A stretch of DNA of 64,000 nt from Novipirellula aureliae (GCF_007860185.1 NZ_SJPY01000001.1:1343253-1407252), one strand, 5' to 3'. Positions 8,932 through 18,629 are shown, numbered from the stretch's first letter. Notes: generated by a model from the letters alone, not told the origin. Numbers and translations: made by a program.

Positions 8932-9365
8932 GTCAAGAACTCCGACGAATGATGAAAAGCGATCCTATCGGACGCTCTATTGATAGTAGGCAGAATCACC
9001 CACTAAGCAAGCCCGAACGCTACAGAAAGAAACGTTATTGAAGCACTTCCCCCTCTAAGAAGTGGTGATTGTCTGCATACTTCCCCCAAATTTCACCGTT
9101 CGAAGCTACGGAACCACGACAATCGTTACATCCCAAACCGCCGCCCTTCAAGAGCCACTTTATGGCTTGAAAGACGGTTTTGCCTCCATGTCGCACGGCT
9201 CTCCGAGTTGACAGTACCACCGGATTCGCCCTGGCCTACATGGGCTCCCCTGATGGACGGCGTTTTCCGCTCGGAAAGGGTGCGACCATCGAAACGATCA
9301 CCGACCCAGGACAGGTTTTCAGGCCTGCACATAGCGCACCGGTGGTGATTTGCCGTTAAGATAGG
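8932..9365. other. Intergenic region between divergent genes, no gene supported
   Basis: This 434-bp gap separates two divergently transcribed genes and must hold both promoters, but no convincing -35/-10 pair stands out. A 61-codon minus-strand frame (9220 to 9035) contains GLGCNDCRGS and a His-rich end (DNHHFLEG). It has no Shine-Dalgarno site or recognised relative, so it is left uncalled. Confidence 0.4.
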
Positions 9366-11186
9366 ATGCTCAATTCGGAGACGTTGCTTCCTCCTACCCA
9401 TTTGACCGTCATTGTCATGCCACATTCTGCCGCCGAAACGATTTATCAAGCCATTGAGTCGATCGAGTTAATTGATCCGCATACGCACATCAATCCCCAC
9501 GCGCCCGCATCACGGACATTGGCGGACATCCTCGGCTATCACTATTATACGGAATTAGCCCACTCGGCAGGCATGCCGAAAGAGCCGATCGAAGAACCAG
9601 ACCTCGCTCCTCGTGAACTCGTCCGACGTTTGGTCGAAAATTTGCAACCTCTCGAGAACACGTCCCAGTACCACTGGTTGGTCGCAATTTGTCAAAAATT
9701 TTTCAGTTTCCAATCCGACCGACTCGACAGTTCCAACTGGGAAGCCCTCTACGACACGGCCGAGAAGACCATGTCTGCTGCCGACTGGTCCCAAACAGTG
9801 CTCCAAGAGAGCAAGGTCCGCGCGGTCTTTTTAACCAATGACTTTGACGATTCTCTCGAAGGTTTTGATACCGAAACCTACATTCCCTGCTTGCGGACGG
9901 ATGACTTGGTGTTCAAATTCCACCAGCGTGAAACGCAGGAACGACTCGAGCGGTCGAGCGGAGTTTCGCTAAACGGTTCGCTCAGCAGTCTTCGAGACGC
10001 ACTCAGGCAGCGATTCGAACACTTTTCGGCAAAGGGTGGACGAGCTTGTGCAATCTCATTGCCACCCAACTTCGAGCCGACCCTGGTCAACGAGGGTCGT
10101 GGGACCAACGCATTCGACGCAATGCTGCATCAAAGCGAGTCGGCAGCACCCGCTCAAAAACAGGCCTTCTCTCGGACGTTGTTTTGGATGCTAGCGGAAT
10201 TATGCGACGAGTTCGGTCTTCCCTTCGACCTGATGATCGGAGTCAACCGCGGTGTCTATGCAAGCGGCGTCTATCAGGGACAAGATTTATACGATAGCCG
10301 TGTCTCACTCATCCAATACCGTGAACTGTTTAATGCCTTTGCAGACGTAAAATTTCCAGTTTCCGTACTGGCGAGTGTCACCAATCAAGAATTGGTCAGC
10401 TATGCATGGATTTTTCCCAACGTCCTAACCAACGGACATTGGTGGTACAGCAACACACCATCGTTCATCCATCGCGACGCTCAAGCGCGTTTGGAAGCCG
10501 TCCCTGCGAACAAACAGATTGGGTATTACAGCGATGCTTATAAACTCGAATTCGTCTGGCCCAAATTTGATATGTATCGGCGCGTGCTGTCCAACGTTCT
10601 AGCGGATCATTTCGTGGGCATGAATGGCTGGAGCGAAGAGCGAGCGATTGAACTTGGACACCGAGTCCTACGCGGTAACGTCGAAGAGATTTTTCTAAAA
10701 CAATCCGCTTCGAAAATGACATTCGATTCGGCGTCTTCTAAACCGGCGTCTTCTAAACCAGCGTCAACCTCCGACTTAGGAAGCATTGCCTTGGCCGCCG
10801 AGGCAATCGGTACGGTTGCGGTGGAACCGATCGACCAACTACCTAGCGAAGACGAGATTCAGATGCTTGAGGTCCCAGATGTCGAACTTGACAGAGGGTC
10901 AGACCAAGAGTCTCACCCCGATGCGGATGCGATTGATGCTCAAGCTGAACCCGACCCGTTGCCGCTCGAGTCCTTGTCGTTCGACAATCCATCGGATGAG
11001 TCTGCCGCTAGCTTGCATCATGAAATCCAACCGTTACGAAATGAAAAATCGTTTGAACTCGATGAGGACAGTTTGCAGCTGAAACCGGATCCCATGACGG
11101 GTGAGCTACGGTTACCAAATCCAGCCGAATCGAACGACGAGGGCGAAAATTCCGAGGACGATGATTTCGAGCTACGTGACGAGTAG
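9366..11186 (+). CDS. Uronate isomerase-like (UxaC family) protein with long acidic C-terminal tail
   Basis: A 606-residue protein. The first about 445 residues match the uronate-isomerase branch of the amidohydrolase superfamily: LIDPHTHINPH near residue 35 (HxH metal ligands), RTLADILGYHYYTELA, YHWLVAICQKFF, and the later GHWWYSNTPSFI and GYYSDAYKLEF segments. Bacterial enzymes convert glucuronate/galacturonate to ketouronates. The remaining about 160 residues are an Asp/Glu/Ser/Pro-rich, apparently disordered tail absent from classical UxaC, preceded by a SSKPASSKPAS repeat. The start may be 9366 or the ATG at 9417 (MPHSAAETIYQ). Whether it is a true uronate isomerase is uncertain. Confidence 0.7.
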   Translation: MLNSETLLPPTHLTVIVMPHSAAETIYQAIESIELIDPHTHINPHAPASRTLADILGYHYYTELAHSAGMPKEPIEEPDLAPRELVRRLVENLQPLENTSQYHWLVAICQKFFSFQSDRLDSSNWEALYDTAEKTMSAADWSQTVLQESKVRAVFLTNDFDDSLEGFDTETYIPCLRTDDLVFKFHQRETQERLERSSGVSLNGSLSSLRDALRQRFEHFSAKGGRACAISLPPNFEPTLVNEGRGTNAFDAMLHQSESAAPAQKQAFSRTLFWMLAELCDEFGLPFDLMIGVNRGVYASGVYQGQDLYDSRVSLIQYRELFNAFADVKFPVSVLASVTNQELVSYAWIFPNVLTNGHWWYSNTPSFIHRDAQARLEAVPANKQIGYYSDAYKLEFVWPKFDMYRRVLSNVLADHFVGMNGWSEERAIELGHRVLRGNVEEIFLKQSASKMTFDSASSKPASSKPASTSDLGSIALAAEAIGTVAVEPIDQLPSEDEIQMLEVPDVELDRGSDQESHPDADAIDAQAEPDPLPLESLSFDNPSDESAASLHHEIQPLRNEKSFELDEDSLQLKPDPMTGELRLPNPAESNDEGENSEDDDFELRDE

Positions 11187-11301
11187 CCGGTAGACTGGGG
11201 CAAGTCGGTGGTAGCGATGCCTGAGCCAGCACGTTAGCACGATCATGTTTGCAATGTGCTAAACGCCCGATGCCGGGTCTCCGGCTGGCCACCCCAGCCT
11301 C

Positions 11302-11352
11302 CGAGTCGACCCTGGCTACGAGTCGACCCTGGCTACGAGTCGACCCTGGCTA
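11302..11352. repeat. 17-bp tandem repeat, three exact units
   Basis: Three exact copies of CGAGTCGACCCTGGCTA lie in the 237-bp gap between the uronate-isomerase-like gene and trkH. The upstream part of the gap (about 11210-11300) also carries short GC-rich palindromic pieces such as CCGGGTCTCCGGCTGG, resembling the dispersed repeats elsewhere in the window. Confidence 0.9.
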
Positions 11353-11423
11353 CGAAGGGAGTACCTTTGGCGTTAGAATGCTAGCCACCAACTTTTCCGA
11401 TTCCCCGTTTTGACGGCAACAAA

Positions 11424-13085
11424 TTGAATTACCCGCTGCTTTTTCGGGTGCTTGGCACCATCTGCATGCTGATTGGCGCTTCGATGGGTTTCTGCTTGCC
11501 GTTTGCATTCCCTGCCCTTGCCAACCGAACTTACCTACCAGCCGCATCGGCGTTCGAGTCACAAGCCGCCTATGGGTTGTTACTGAGCATGACGATTAGC
11601 ATTGTCAGTGGCGCGATATTGTGGTTGAGCGGCCGTCGGCATCGTGGCGGACCGCTCTATCAAAAAGAAGCGATGGCGATCGTTGGACTTTCCTGGGTCA
11701 TGGCGACCATCCTCGGCGCCCTACCCTACTACCTCAGCGGTACCCAAATCGCAGCCAATGAGCCAATCACGTTCATCGAAGCGATGTTTGAGTCCCAGTC
11801 TGGTTTTAGCACTACCGGTGCAACGGTACTGACCGATCTGGAAACCCCCGGGTTGGTTCCTCACTGTATCTTGTTTTGGCGATCTTGGACCCACTTTCTT
11901 GGCGGCTTGGGAATCGTCGTCTTGTTCGTTGCCATCTTGGGTCAAGGTTCGGCAGGCAAAGCGATGATGCGAGCCGAGATGCCAGGACCCACGAAAGAGG
12001 GCAGCATGGCACGAATGCAACACACTGCACTGGTATTCGCTGCGATCTACATTGGGCTCAATCTAATCCTAACGGTTATCTATGCTCTCGAGGGTATGTC
12101 TCTATTCGATTCGATGTGCCATGCGTTTGGGACGATGGCAACAGGCGGTTTCAGTACCTACAACCGAAGTCTGGGACGTTTCGAGAGTGTCACGATCGAA
12201 TACACAACCGTACTATTTATGATCTTGGCTGGCACCAATTTCACGATTCTCTATCTGACGCTGCTGCGCGGGCCTCAAGCATTGTTTCGGGATATCGAGT
12301 TCCGAACCTACATCGGATTCATTGCGGTCGCTTCGGTTGGCATCGTCTTTTTTGGGATGCGAGCCGGAGACGTCGGATTCGGCAACATCTTTGATTCCTC
12401 TCGCAACGCCCTGTTCCAAGTCGTCTCGATCATGACCACAACAGGCTACGGGACGGCAGACTTTGACAAATGGAATAACTTTGGACGCGGAGCTTTACTT
12501 CTACTGATGTTTGTTGGCGGTTGCGCGGGCAGCACGGGGGGTGGATTAAAGGTAATCCGACACGTTCTATTTTACAAAATCCTACGTCACGAAATCGAAA
12601 AAGCACATCGCCCACGAGTCGTTCGTTTGCTACGAGTTGGCGGATCCACTGTCGACGATCCAAACATTGCTCATGGCATCGTGGTTTACTTTTCAATCAT
12701 CCTAGCAATCTTTGTCTTTTCTTGGCTCACGCTGATCACGTTCGAGCCAAGCAGCACGTGGGGTGTGGTAACCGAACAAACCATCGCCCAGTATGAAGAA
12801 AAACAGCCCGAGGAGGCGGTCGAGCGCATCGAGAAATCGAAACAAGAAATTTCTGAACTGATGAACGAGGGTACGATCGACGAGAAATTGCTCGATTGTG
12901 CCAGCGCCGTCGCAGCAACGCTAAACAACATCGGACCAGGTCTCGGTGTGGTCGGCGCGACGCAGAACTACGCTCGCTTTAGTCAAGGAGCCAAACTGCT
13001 ATTCGTTTGGCTGATGATGCTTGGCCGTGTGGAGGTTTTTAGCGTTCTGGTACTGGTTTTCCCCAGCTTCTGGCGGCGGATTTGA
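11424..13085 (+). CDS. trkH: Trk-type potassium uptake membrane subunit
   Basis: A 553-residue integral membrane protein of the TrkH/KtrB family, the pore of a K+ symporter normally gated by a cytoplasmic TrkA/KtrA partner. Filter-loop segments are visible: [17 protein letters not shown] near residue 125, [15 protein letters not shown] near 235, and [13 protein letters not shown] near 340. The start is a TTG at 11424; it gives the expected [13 protein letters not shown] family opening, and the next ATG would delete the first helix. A charged insert of about 45 residues (near 450-495, [19 protein letters not shown]) interrupts the last pore repeat before [15 protein letters not shown]. No trkA is adjacent. 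Confidence 0.92.
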   Translation: MNYPLLFRVLGTICMLIGASMGFCLPFAFPALANRTYLPAASAFESQAAYGLLLSMTISIVSGAILWLSGRRHRGGPLYQKEAMAIVGLSWVMATILGALPYYLSGTQIAANEPITFIEAMFESQSGFSTTGATVLTDLETPGLVPHCILFWRSWTHFLGGLGIVVLFVAILGQGSAGKAMMRAEMPGPTKEGSMARMQHTALVFAAIYIGLNLILTVIYALEGMSLFDSMCHAFGTMATGGFSTYNRSLGRFESVTIEYTTVLFMILAGTNFTILYLTLLRGPQALFRDIEFRTYIGFIAVASVGIVFFGMRAGDVGFGNIFDSSRNALFQVVSIMTTTGYGTADFDKWNNFGRGALLLLMFVGGCAGSTGGGLKVIRHVLFYKILRHEIEKAHRPRVVRLLRVGGSTVDDPNIAHGIVVYFSIILAIFVFSWLTLITFEPSSTWGVVTEQTIAQYEEKQPEEAVERIEKSKQEISELMNEGTIDEKLLDCASAVAATLNNIGPGLGVVGATQNYARFSQGAKLLFVWLMMLGRVEVFSVLVLVFPSFWRRI

Positions 13086-13091
13086 TTCACG

Positions 13092-13469
13092 CTAAAACGG
13101 AGCGTCTTCTTCACTCGCTTGGTCGAAAGCGTCATTCGGCGACTCCGAAACCCGCTCGGTCATCGTTCCGCCGCCGCTATTGACGACTCGAAATGAAAGC
13201 GCCTCGGCATTCAAAAAGAATTTCACTTCGCTCTGGTCGTCTTTCTGCCAACGACGACCATTGAGCCGATACACGACCTCAATCTCATCACCCACGTTCA
13301 AATCGTCCGCCAGCTCACAACCATCCTTCAAGAATTCGACGGGCACGTAGTTGGTAAAACTACCCTTTTCCTGCTCGAGCACAACCAAACGCTTGCGAAA
13401 CCCATTATTCCCGTACTCTTTCGTCTCTTCGACCAAATGGACAACGCCACTGACTTTTGCATCACTCAT
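13092..13469 (-). CDS. DUF3127 (OB-fold-like) protein with SSB-like C-terminal tail
   Basis: A 125-residue protein. The start at 13469 (MSDAKVSGVVHLV) is chosen because AAGGTGG lies 8 nt upstream; the ATG at 13481 lies inside that leader. The body is a small beta-rich domain of the DUF3127 type (FRKRLVVLEQEKGSFTNYVP, VGDEIEVVYRLNGRRW, VKFFLNAEALSFRVV). After a short disordered linker the protein ends in EEDAPF, closely resembling the acidic-hydrophobic tip (DDDIPF) that single-strand DNA-binding protein uses to recruit repair factors. A role in DNA or RNA binding is inferred. It is convergent with trkH, with 6 bp between. Confidence 0.75.
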   Translation of the reverse strand: MSDAKVSGVVHLVEETKEYGNNGFRKRLVVLEQEKGSFTNYVPVEFLKDGCELADDLNVGDEIEVVYRLNGRRWQKDDQSEVKFFLNAEALSFRVVNSGGGTMTERVSESPNDAFDQASEEDAPF

Positions 13470-13667
13470 CTTAAAAACCACCTTGAAAACAAAATGCTAA
13501 ACCGATCACGCCATTATGGGATCGTAACCATTGGTTTGGCAACCGCTAGAGCCAAGAAAGCTCGAATCACGAACACGAACCATCGCTAGAACCGGCTATG
13601 ATTTGCGACAATCCTCGTTACGCCGATACATTCACCCATCCAGAACAACGGGTTTTTCTAACAACCA

Positions 13668-14264
13668 ATGCCAAACATCCAACGTGTACGCGTGATAAAG
13701 CTTGGTGGTAGCTTGCTATCGCTAAAGAACCTCCAGGAAACATTTCATCGTTGGTGCCGTGAGAATCCGCACCCACTCACTTTCGTCATCGTGGGCGGAG
13801 GAGGTATCGTCGACGCGGTCCGTGAGATCAACGCCGCGAATCCAATCCCCGATAAATTTTCTCATTGGCTTTGCATTGATTTGATGCGGCACACCGCTCG
13901 GTTGGCACATCAAATTCTTGGCAACGTCGATCTCTATGAAACAATGCACGACCTACAACAAACGTTCTCATCATCGACGAAAGATCAGACCACGCCCATC
14001 ATTGCGGTCGTACAGATTGGGATCTGCTTTAAGCCCGAATTCCCCAACATGGGCTTGCCAGCCAATTGGGACGTGACCTCCGACACCTTGGCCGCAGCGT
14101 TCTCCCAAATGTTTGCCGCAGAGGAACTGATTGTGATGAAATCGGCCGACGTGCCGATCGGATTCGAACTCAATGACCTAGCCGAGATCGGTTTGGTCGA
14201 CCCCCATTTCGCTGACCTAGCAAAGGAGACGAAAATCCGATTTGTCAATTTGAGAACCTTCTAG
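13668..14264 (+). CDS. Amino-acid-kinase-family protein, MfnE-like
   Basis: A 198-residue protein. It starts VIKLGGSLLS, followed by FVIVGGGGIVDAVREI (phosphate-binding glycine loops of the amino acid kinase fold). The segment LPANWDVTSDTLAAAFSQ resembles the archaeal MfnE pattern of W-x-[IV]-T-S-D-[ST]-L. MfnE phosphorylates the aminomethyl-furan precursor in methanofuran synthesis. Planctomycetes are known to carry tetrahydromethanopterin-linked C1 genes, so a role in making the methanofuran-type cofactor is plausible. No other C1 gene lies in the window, so the substrate is an inference. Confidence 0.6.
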   Translation: MPNIQRVRVIKLGGSLLSLKNLQETFHRWCRENPHPLTFVIVGGGGIVDAVREINAANPIPDKFSHWLCIDLMRHTARLAHQILGNVDLYETMHDLQQTFSSSTKDQTTPIIAVVQIGICFKPEFPNMGLPANWDVTSDTLAAAFSQMFAAEELIVMKSADVPIGFELNDLAEIGLVDPHFADLAKETKIRFVNLRTF

Positions 14265-14356
14265 CTTTCCAACAGAGAATGATTGGAGATGGCAAATTGA
14301 GGGTCGAGGATTTTGCGAAGGATCCCGCGGCACTGGATTTTGCTTTAGCCCGCCAA

Positions 14357-14824
14357 CTACACCGCATAAATCTGGTAAAGCATCAGATAAACAAGGACGC
14401 CCGTCACAGAGACATACATCCAAATCGGGTAAGCATAGCGAACCAATTTTTTATGAGCCACGATCCGTCCTCTCATTGCCAAATAGACCGCTCTGAGCGC
14501 CAAGAACGGAACCAACATCGCCAGGACCAAATGGGTACCAAGGATCGAAAAGTAGGTATAGCGCGCCGTGTCCGACGCGATCGCGGGATCGGTTGGAAAC
14601 CGTTTGTTCGGCTCACCCGTCACTTGATACAGCGCTACCTTGTGGAGCAAATACAGAATCAAAAAAAGAGCACTGACACCCAAAGCCGATAACATCAACT
14701 TTTTGTGGACGCGTGCTTTGCCTTGACGGATTTTGATGAGTCCAAATGCCAACAGCACCGTCGCGATTGCATTGAGCGTTGCGGTAGCGTGAGGCAGATT
14801 ATCGGAGAGAAATTGCCAATTCAC
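14357..14824 (-). CDS. DUF420 membrane protein, oxidase-assembly associated
   Basis: A 155-residue protein with four predicted membrane helices. It matches the DUF420 pattern: NAIATVLLAFGLIKIRQGK, HKKLMLSALGVSALFLILYL, and conserved His residues in HLVLAMLVPF and AHKKLVRYAYPIW. Relatives (YozB/CtaM-like) sit in cytochrome oxidase clusters and are needed for oxidase maturation in some bacteria. It is the last gene of the operon that contains SCO, the ABC exporter and ctaB/ctaA, 4 bp after SCO, which supports that role. Confidence 0.8.
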   Translation of the reverse strand: MNWQFLSDNLPHATATLNAIATVLLAFGLIKIRQGKARVHKKLMLSALGVSALFLILYLLHKVALYQVTGEPNKRFPTDPAIASDTARYTYFSILGTHLVLAMLVPFLALRAVYLAMRGRIVAHKKLVRYAYPIWMYVSVTGVLVYLMLYQIYAV

Positions 14825-14828
14825 CGGT

Positions 14829-15551
14829 TCAGGATTCCTTTTTGGCAGTGGTCTCAGGCTTCGCGGTGGTCTCAGGCTTCGCGGTTGACTCGAGCATCTC
14901 GTGAATCGTTTTTTTCAATCGGTCGAATTGTTTTTCTTCCGGCCATGAGTAAAAACCTTCGATTTGACCTTTCCGATCGACGAGCACAAACCGTTCAGAA
15001 TGAAACTGCTTGTCCACGGGCAAGCGGAAAACTTCCGCACCCACTCGGCTAATGTACGCCATCTCACCGGTCATAAACAGCCATTGTTCGGGGTCGGCAC
15101 CAAACCGAGCGGCATATTCGCGGAGTTGCTCCGGCGTATCGGTTTCAGGATCAACCGAGATGGCAACAAAACGAACATCTTGGCCTTCAAATTCGTCTTG
15201 CAGCTCTTTGACCTTTTGATTTTGGCGAACACAAATGCTGGGACAAGTACTGTAGAAAAAGCTAACAACGTAAGGTGTCCCGAGCAACGCTTCGCTACTC
15301 ACTTCTTTGCCACTGCGTTCGGTCAAAGTGAACCGACTAAGCCATGCTTCATCTTCAGGCGGACGACTTGGCATGGTGTTTTCAGCCAAGGAGTCTTCTT
15401 CGACAAACTCGTCTGGCGATAGCGAGTTAGAAAACACCTCGATCCTCTCCCCCGACTCGGATCGAGCGGCGTCGCCACGAAAACTGCGAATGCCGAGACC
15501 GATTAGAACGGCGGCCATTAAGATGAGCGTGATATTAAGGGTCGTTCGCAT
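14829..15551 (-). CDS. SCO1/SenC copper chaperone for cytochrome oxidase
   Basis: A 240-residue protein with an N-terminal membrane anchor (about 5-22) and a thioredoxin-like domain. Copper ligands are visible: Cys103 and Cys107 in STCPSICVRQ and His184 in KQFHSERFVLVD. VAISVDPETDTPEQL is the typical SCO loop. It delivers copper to the CuA site of cytochrome c oxidase. The C-terminal end is a repeat (TAKPETTAKPETTAKKES) encoded by an 18-bp tandem DNA duplication at about 14845-14885, probably a recent expansion of no functional importance. Confidence 0.93.
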   Translation of the reverse strand: MRTTLNITLILMAAVLIGLGIRSFRGDAARSESGERIEVFSNSLSPDEFVEEDSLAENTMPSRPPEDEAWLSRFTLTERSGKEVSSEALLGTPYVVSFFYSTCPSICVRQNQKVKELQDEFEGQDVRFVAISVDPETDTPEQLREYAARFGADPEQWLFMTGEMAYISRVGAEVFRLPVDKQFHSERFVLVDRKGQIEGFYSWPEEKQFDRLKKTIHEMLESTAKPETTAKPETTAKKES

Positions 15552-15755
15552 CGGTGTCTCTCCAATCGTGCACGGACATTGGGATGGTTCCTAAAACAGT
15601 GAAGGAATCTTCAGGCGGGTATTTTTTCGGGGGGGTCTAGTCCTTAGCCGATTCACGCATCTCACTGGATCGCCAAAAGGCCACACTCCAGCGAGTCATT
15701 CTAACGAAAGGACGGTCGTCCTGCGAGGACAACAACGAGCCACTTTGGCACACGC

Positions 15756-16637
15756 CTATACAACCACATCGACTTTGCGACTGCCCCGGACAAAGTACCA
15801 CGCCAACAGGCTAACGATAACGACGGAGATCACCGTAACGCTCCAACACGTTGCACTCGAGGGCGAGAAACCAGCGGCCGCGAAATCGACATTCGGGTAA
15901 ATCAACCGCCGCATTTCGGTCATCGCATAGCTCAGTGGATTCGCCCGCATCACCCCACCCAAAATCATCTGGCCGACGCTAGCGTCATTCCACGGCGGAA
16001 TCGGAAAAAAAGATCCACTCAACAACCACATCGGCATCAAGCCGAGCATCATGATCGCATGAAACCCTTGGGTGGAATCCATCGGCCATGCGACGATCAT
16101 ACCGAGCGAGCAAAGTCCCATCGCGACGATTGCAAGCAAGAGCATCAGAGGAATCACCGACCATGTGATCGTCGCCGCACCGAACAGATAGACCAGCAGT
16201 AAAAAGAACAAGGCTTGAACCCACGCGATCGCGGCACCGCCGAGGACCTTACCGGCCAAAACGGGCCAGCGTCCGACGGGGGCGACCAAGACGGATTGCA
16301 TGAACCCTTCCCGACGATCCTCGATCACGGAGATGGTGGCAAAAATGGCTGTGAACAAGACGATCAACCCAATCGTGCCGGGCAAAAAGAACTCGATAAA
16401 ACTCTGGTCCCCCGCTCCAGTGAACGAACCGCGAAGCCCTGTCCCAAACAGTAGCCAAAACAACAGAGGTTGCAGAATCGCAGCGGTCACCCGGTTTCGT
16501 TGACGAAAAAAACGGGTCCATTCGCGGCGGGCCAGCATCCATGCGGCTGCGAAACCAGCCGATGCTCGTGTTGGTTGCGGGTCAACCGCAGAACGACCAT
16601 TGGATAAAACCGCTTCGTTCGAGCCTAAAACGCTCAT
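15756..16637 (-). CDS. ABC-2 type transporter permease
   Basis: A 293-residue protein with about six membrane helices in an ABC-2 arrangement: ARREWTRFFRQRNRVTAAIL near residue 35, GTIGLIVLFTAIFATISVIEDRREGFMQS, and MPMWLLSGSFFPIP. It overlaps the upstream ATPase gene by 4 bp, so it is the membrane half of that exporter. The pair sits between ctaB and SCO, which suggests export of something needed for oxidase or cytochrome maturation. The substrate is not known, and the DrrAB-like family is broad. A 204-bp gap separates it from SCO. Confidence 0.85.
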   Translation of the reverse strand: MSVLGSNEAVLSNGRSAVDPQPTRASAGFAAAWMLARREWTRFFRQRNRVTAAILQPLLFWLLFGTGLRGSFTGAGDQSFIEFFLPGTIGLIVLFTAIFATISVIEDRREGFMQSVLVAPVGRWPVLAGKVLGGAAIAWVQALFFLLLVYLFGAATITWSVIPLMLLLAIVAMGLCSLGMIVAWPMDSTQGFHAIMMLGLMPMWLLSGSFFPIPPWNDASVGQMILGGVMRANPLSYAMTEMRRLIYPNVDFAAAGFSPSSATCWSVTVISVVIVSLLAWYFVRGSRKVDVVV

Positions 16638-17620
16638 CGAAATTTGTGTCCTGTCTTTACAATAAATACGTCTTCTAAGCTCGGACGCCCGATCGTGATC
16701 GATTGCAATTGGCCACCGAGATGTTCCGAGATCTGCGGAACAAGACTTGACGGCTCATCACTTTGCAAACGAAGTTGATGAGAAAACCGCTGTGGATCAA
16801 GGCCGAGTTTCTGTCTCAAAATTTGCTCGGCTTCATCGACCGAGTCAGCCTCGATTGTAATCACGCCATCCCCAAGCTCTGCTCTCAACTCCGCTGGCGT
16901 CCCTTCGACAATTTTTTCGCCCTGGTGCATGATCGCAACCCGATCGGCCTTGTCGGCTTCTTCGAGCAAATGCGTCGTCAACAATACCGAAGTGCCCTGA
17001 TCACACATTTGACGAATCGAGGCCCAAAGGTCGAGCCGTGCAGCAGGGTCCAAGCCCGTGCTCGGCTCATCAAGCAACAACAATCGCGGACGATGCAGCA
17101 TCCCTTTGACAAGTTCAACCCGTCGCTTGAGCCCCCCCGACAAACTTTCGCAGTAATCTCGCCTGCGACTCGTTAGATTCAATTGTTCAAGTAACTCATC
17201 ACGTCGCTCGTTGAGCTGCTTGCCGGTAATCCCGTAAAGCGCACCCTGGCAAGCGATGTTCTCATCAACCGTTAACTTGTTGTCCAATGAAGGCGATTGA
17301 AACACGATGCCAATTTGTCGTCGGACGGCCAATGGATTGGTGTGGCTGTCGTAACCGCCGACACGGATCGAGCCGTGTTGAATTGGCATGAGCGTTGAGA
17401 GCAAGCGAAACAAAGTCGTTTTGCCACTTCCATTCGGCCCGAGCAGCGCAAAGACTTGACCGGATCGTGTGCAAAGACTGACTCCCCGCAGCGCTGCATG
17501 AGTGCCATAAGAGTGACTGATCTCCTTTGCGACACATACCGGCCCTGTATCGGCCGCCGAGTCGTTGCCAGCGCTCGTTGACAAAGGCTTTTGCGTTAGG
17601 TTCGTACTCAAACTAGACAC
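16634..17620 (-). CDS. ABC transporter ATP-binding protein (DrrA/CcmA-like)
   Basis: A 328-residue protein with a complete nucleotide-binding domain: Walker A LLGPNGSGKTTLFRL, Q-loop IVFQSPSLDNKLT, signature ESLSGGLKRRVEL, Walker B LLLLDEPSTGLDP, and switch His in LLTTHLLEEADKA. The C-terminal 80 residues are the DUF4162-like extension seen in DrrA-type exporters. It overlaps the end of ctaB by 13 bp and the permease by 4 bp, indicating tight translational coupling. Confidence 0.93.
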   Translation of the reverse strand: MSSLSTNLTQKPLSTSAGNDSAADTGPVCVAKEISHSYGTHAALRGVSLCTRSGQVFALLGPNGSGKTTLFRLLSTLMPIQHGSIRVGGYDSHTNPLAVRRQIGIVFQSPSLDNKLTVDENIACQGALYGITGKQLNERRDELLEQLNLTSRRRDYCESLSGGLKRRVELVKGMLHRPRLLLLDEPSTGLDPAARLDLWASIRQMCDQGTSVLLTTHLLEEADKADRVAIMHQGEKIVEGTPAELRAELGDGVITIEADSVDEAEQILRQKLGLDPQRFSHQLRLQSDEPSSLVPQISEHLGGQLQSITIGRPSLEDVFIVKTGHKFR

Positions 17621-18609
17621 CGTATCGTGACGATGAGCAGAACGGCTGGCAAAACCAACAACGAACTGCGGAGAAGTTTACGTGCCAATGCATCCTCCGG
17701 CATTTTGGCGAAACGGATCGACGCTTTGAGCATCGGATAACTGGCCAGAACCGTGGCCGCTGAGGCAATGATCCCAGCTGTCAAACCGAGCGGCATTGCA
17801 CAAAGGACGATAGAGCAAGCGATGATCACAATCGAACCGGCGATGCTTTGCAGCCCCGCTGACTTTCCCGTCGGCTCGACGGTCGTCGACATGCAGAACC
17901 CCGCCTCTGCATATTGGCGCCGGTACAGCCATGCAATCGCCATGAAATGTGGGTACTGCCAAGCGGCCAAAATACCGAACAGAAGCCAACCGGTCCATTC
18001 GGTCAAACTGCCACCCGCTGCGGTGTAACCCATCATGACCGGAAGTGCGCCAGCGACGGCGCCGACGGTCGTATTGAACGAGGTTCGCGTTTTCATCGGT
18101 GTGTAAACAACGACATACAATAACCAAGTCGCCAAACCTGTCGCTGCAGGGACAATCCCAAACTTCCACTGCAAGATCGCTGTGCCTGCGATACCGAGCA
18201 TGGCGGTGTAGAGTATTGCATTTGCCACATGCATTCGTTGGTCCGGAAGCGGGCGGACGGCGGTGCGAGCCATCCCACAATCGATCTCTCGCTCCCAAAC
18301 CTGGTTCGCGGCCCCTGCACTGGCGGCGACCATTCCCGTTCCAAGTAGCAGCCAAGCCAGTTCGATGGACGGGATCATGCCGCCCGCAGCGATCGACGCG
18401 GATGCCACCGTGGTGACCAAAATCATTGTCACAATCCGCGGTTTGGTGAGCTGGACGTAATCCGCCAACCTCCTCTTGAGCGAGACCGTTTTGCGAGTCG
18501 ATGCAATCGGTGCGGTGGAAATCGCTTCGGCTGCGGCGAAGCTGCTTGCCCCCGCCCTGTGCCTTGCTTTCTGATGTAGCGGATCAGCAATCAATGTATC
18601 AGTCGACAT
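17608..18609 (-). CDS. ctaB: Protohaem IX farnesyltransferase (haem O synthase)
   Basis: Adds a farnesyl group to haem b to make haem O, the precursor of haem A in the inner membrane. The 333 residues comprise a hydrophilic N-terminus of about 50 residues and then UbiA-family helices beginning LADYVQLTKPRIVTMILV. The prenyl-diphosphate site reads NQVWEREIDCGMARTAVRPL; the first Asp usually found in the NxxxDxxxD motif is Glu here, a conservative change. It directly follows ctaA in the operon. Confidence 0.93.
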   Translation of the reverse strand: MSTDTLIADPLHQKARHRAGASSFAAAEAISTAPIASTRKTVSLKRRLADYVQLTKPRIVTMILVTTVASASIAAGGMIPSIELAWLLLGTGMVAASAGAANQVWEREIDCGMARTAVRPLPDQRMHVANAILYTAMLGIAGTAILQWKFGIVPAATGLATWLLYVVVYTPMKTRTSFNTTVGAVAGALPVMMGYTAAGGSLTEWTGWLLFGILAAWQYPHFMAIAWLYRRQYAEAGFCMSTTVEPTGKSAGLQSIAGSIVIIACSIVLCAMPLGLTAGIIASAATVLASYPMLKASIRFAKMPEDALARKLLRSSLLVLPAVLLIVTIRCLV

Positions 18610-18629
18610 ATGATAAGTTGGATAGTGTT

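Noticed and set aside
9035-9220. A 61-codon minus-strand frame with a CxxC pair
   Set aside because: No ribosome-binding site, no known family, and it stands alone between divergent genes. It could be real but cannot be supported.
8932-9365. A possible riboswitch or tRNA in the divergent gap
   Set aside because: No cloverleaf or known riboswitch core could be folded by eye.
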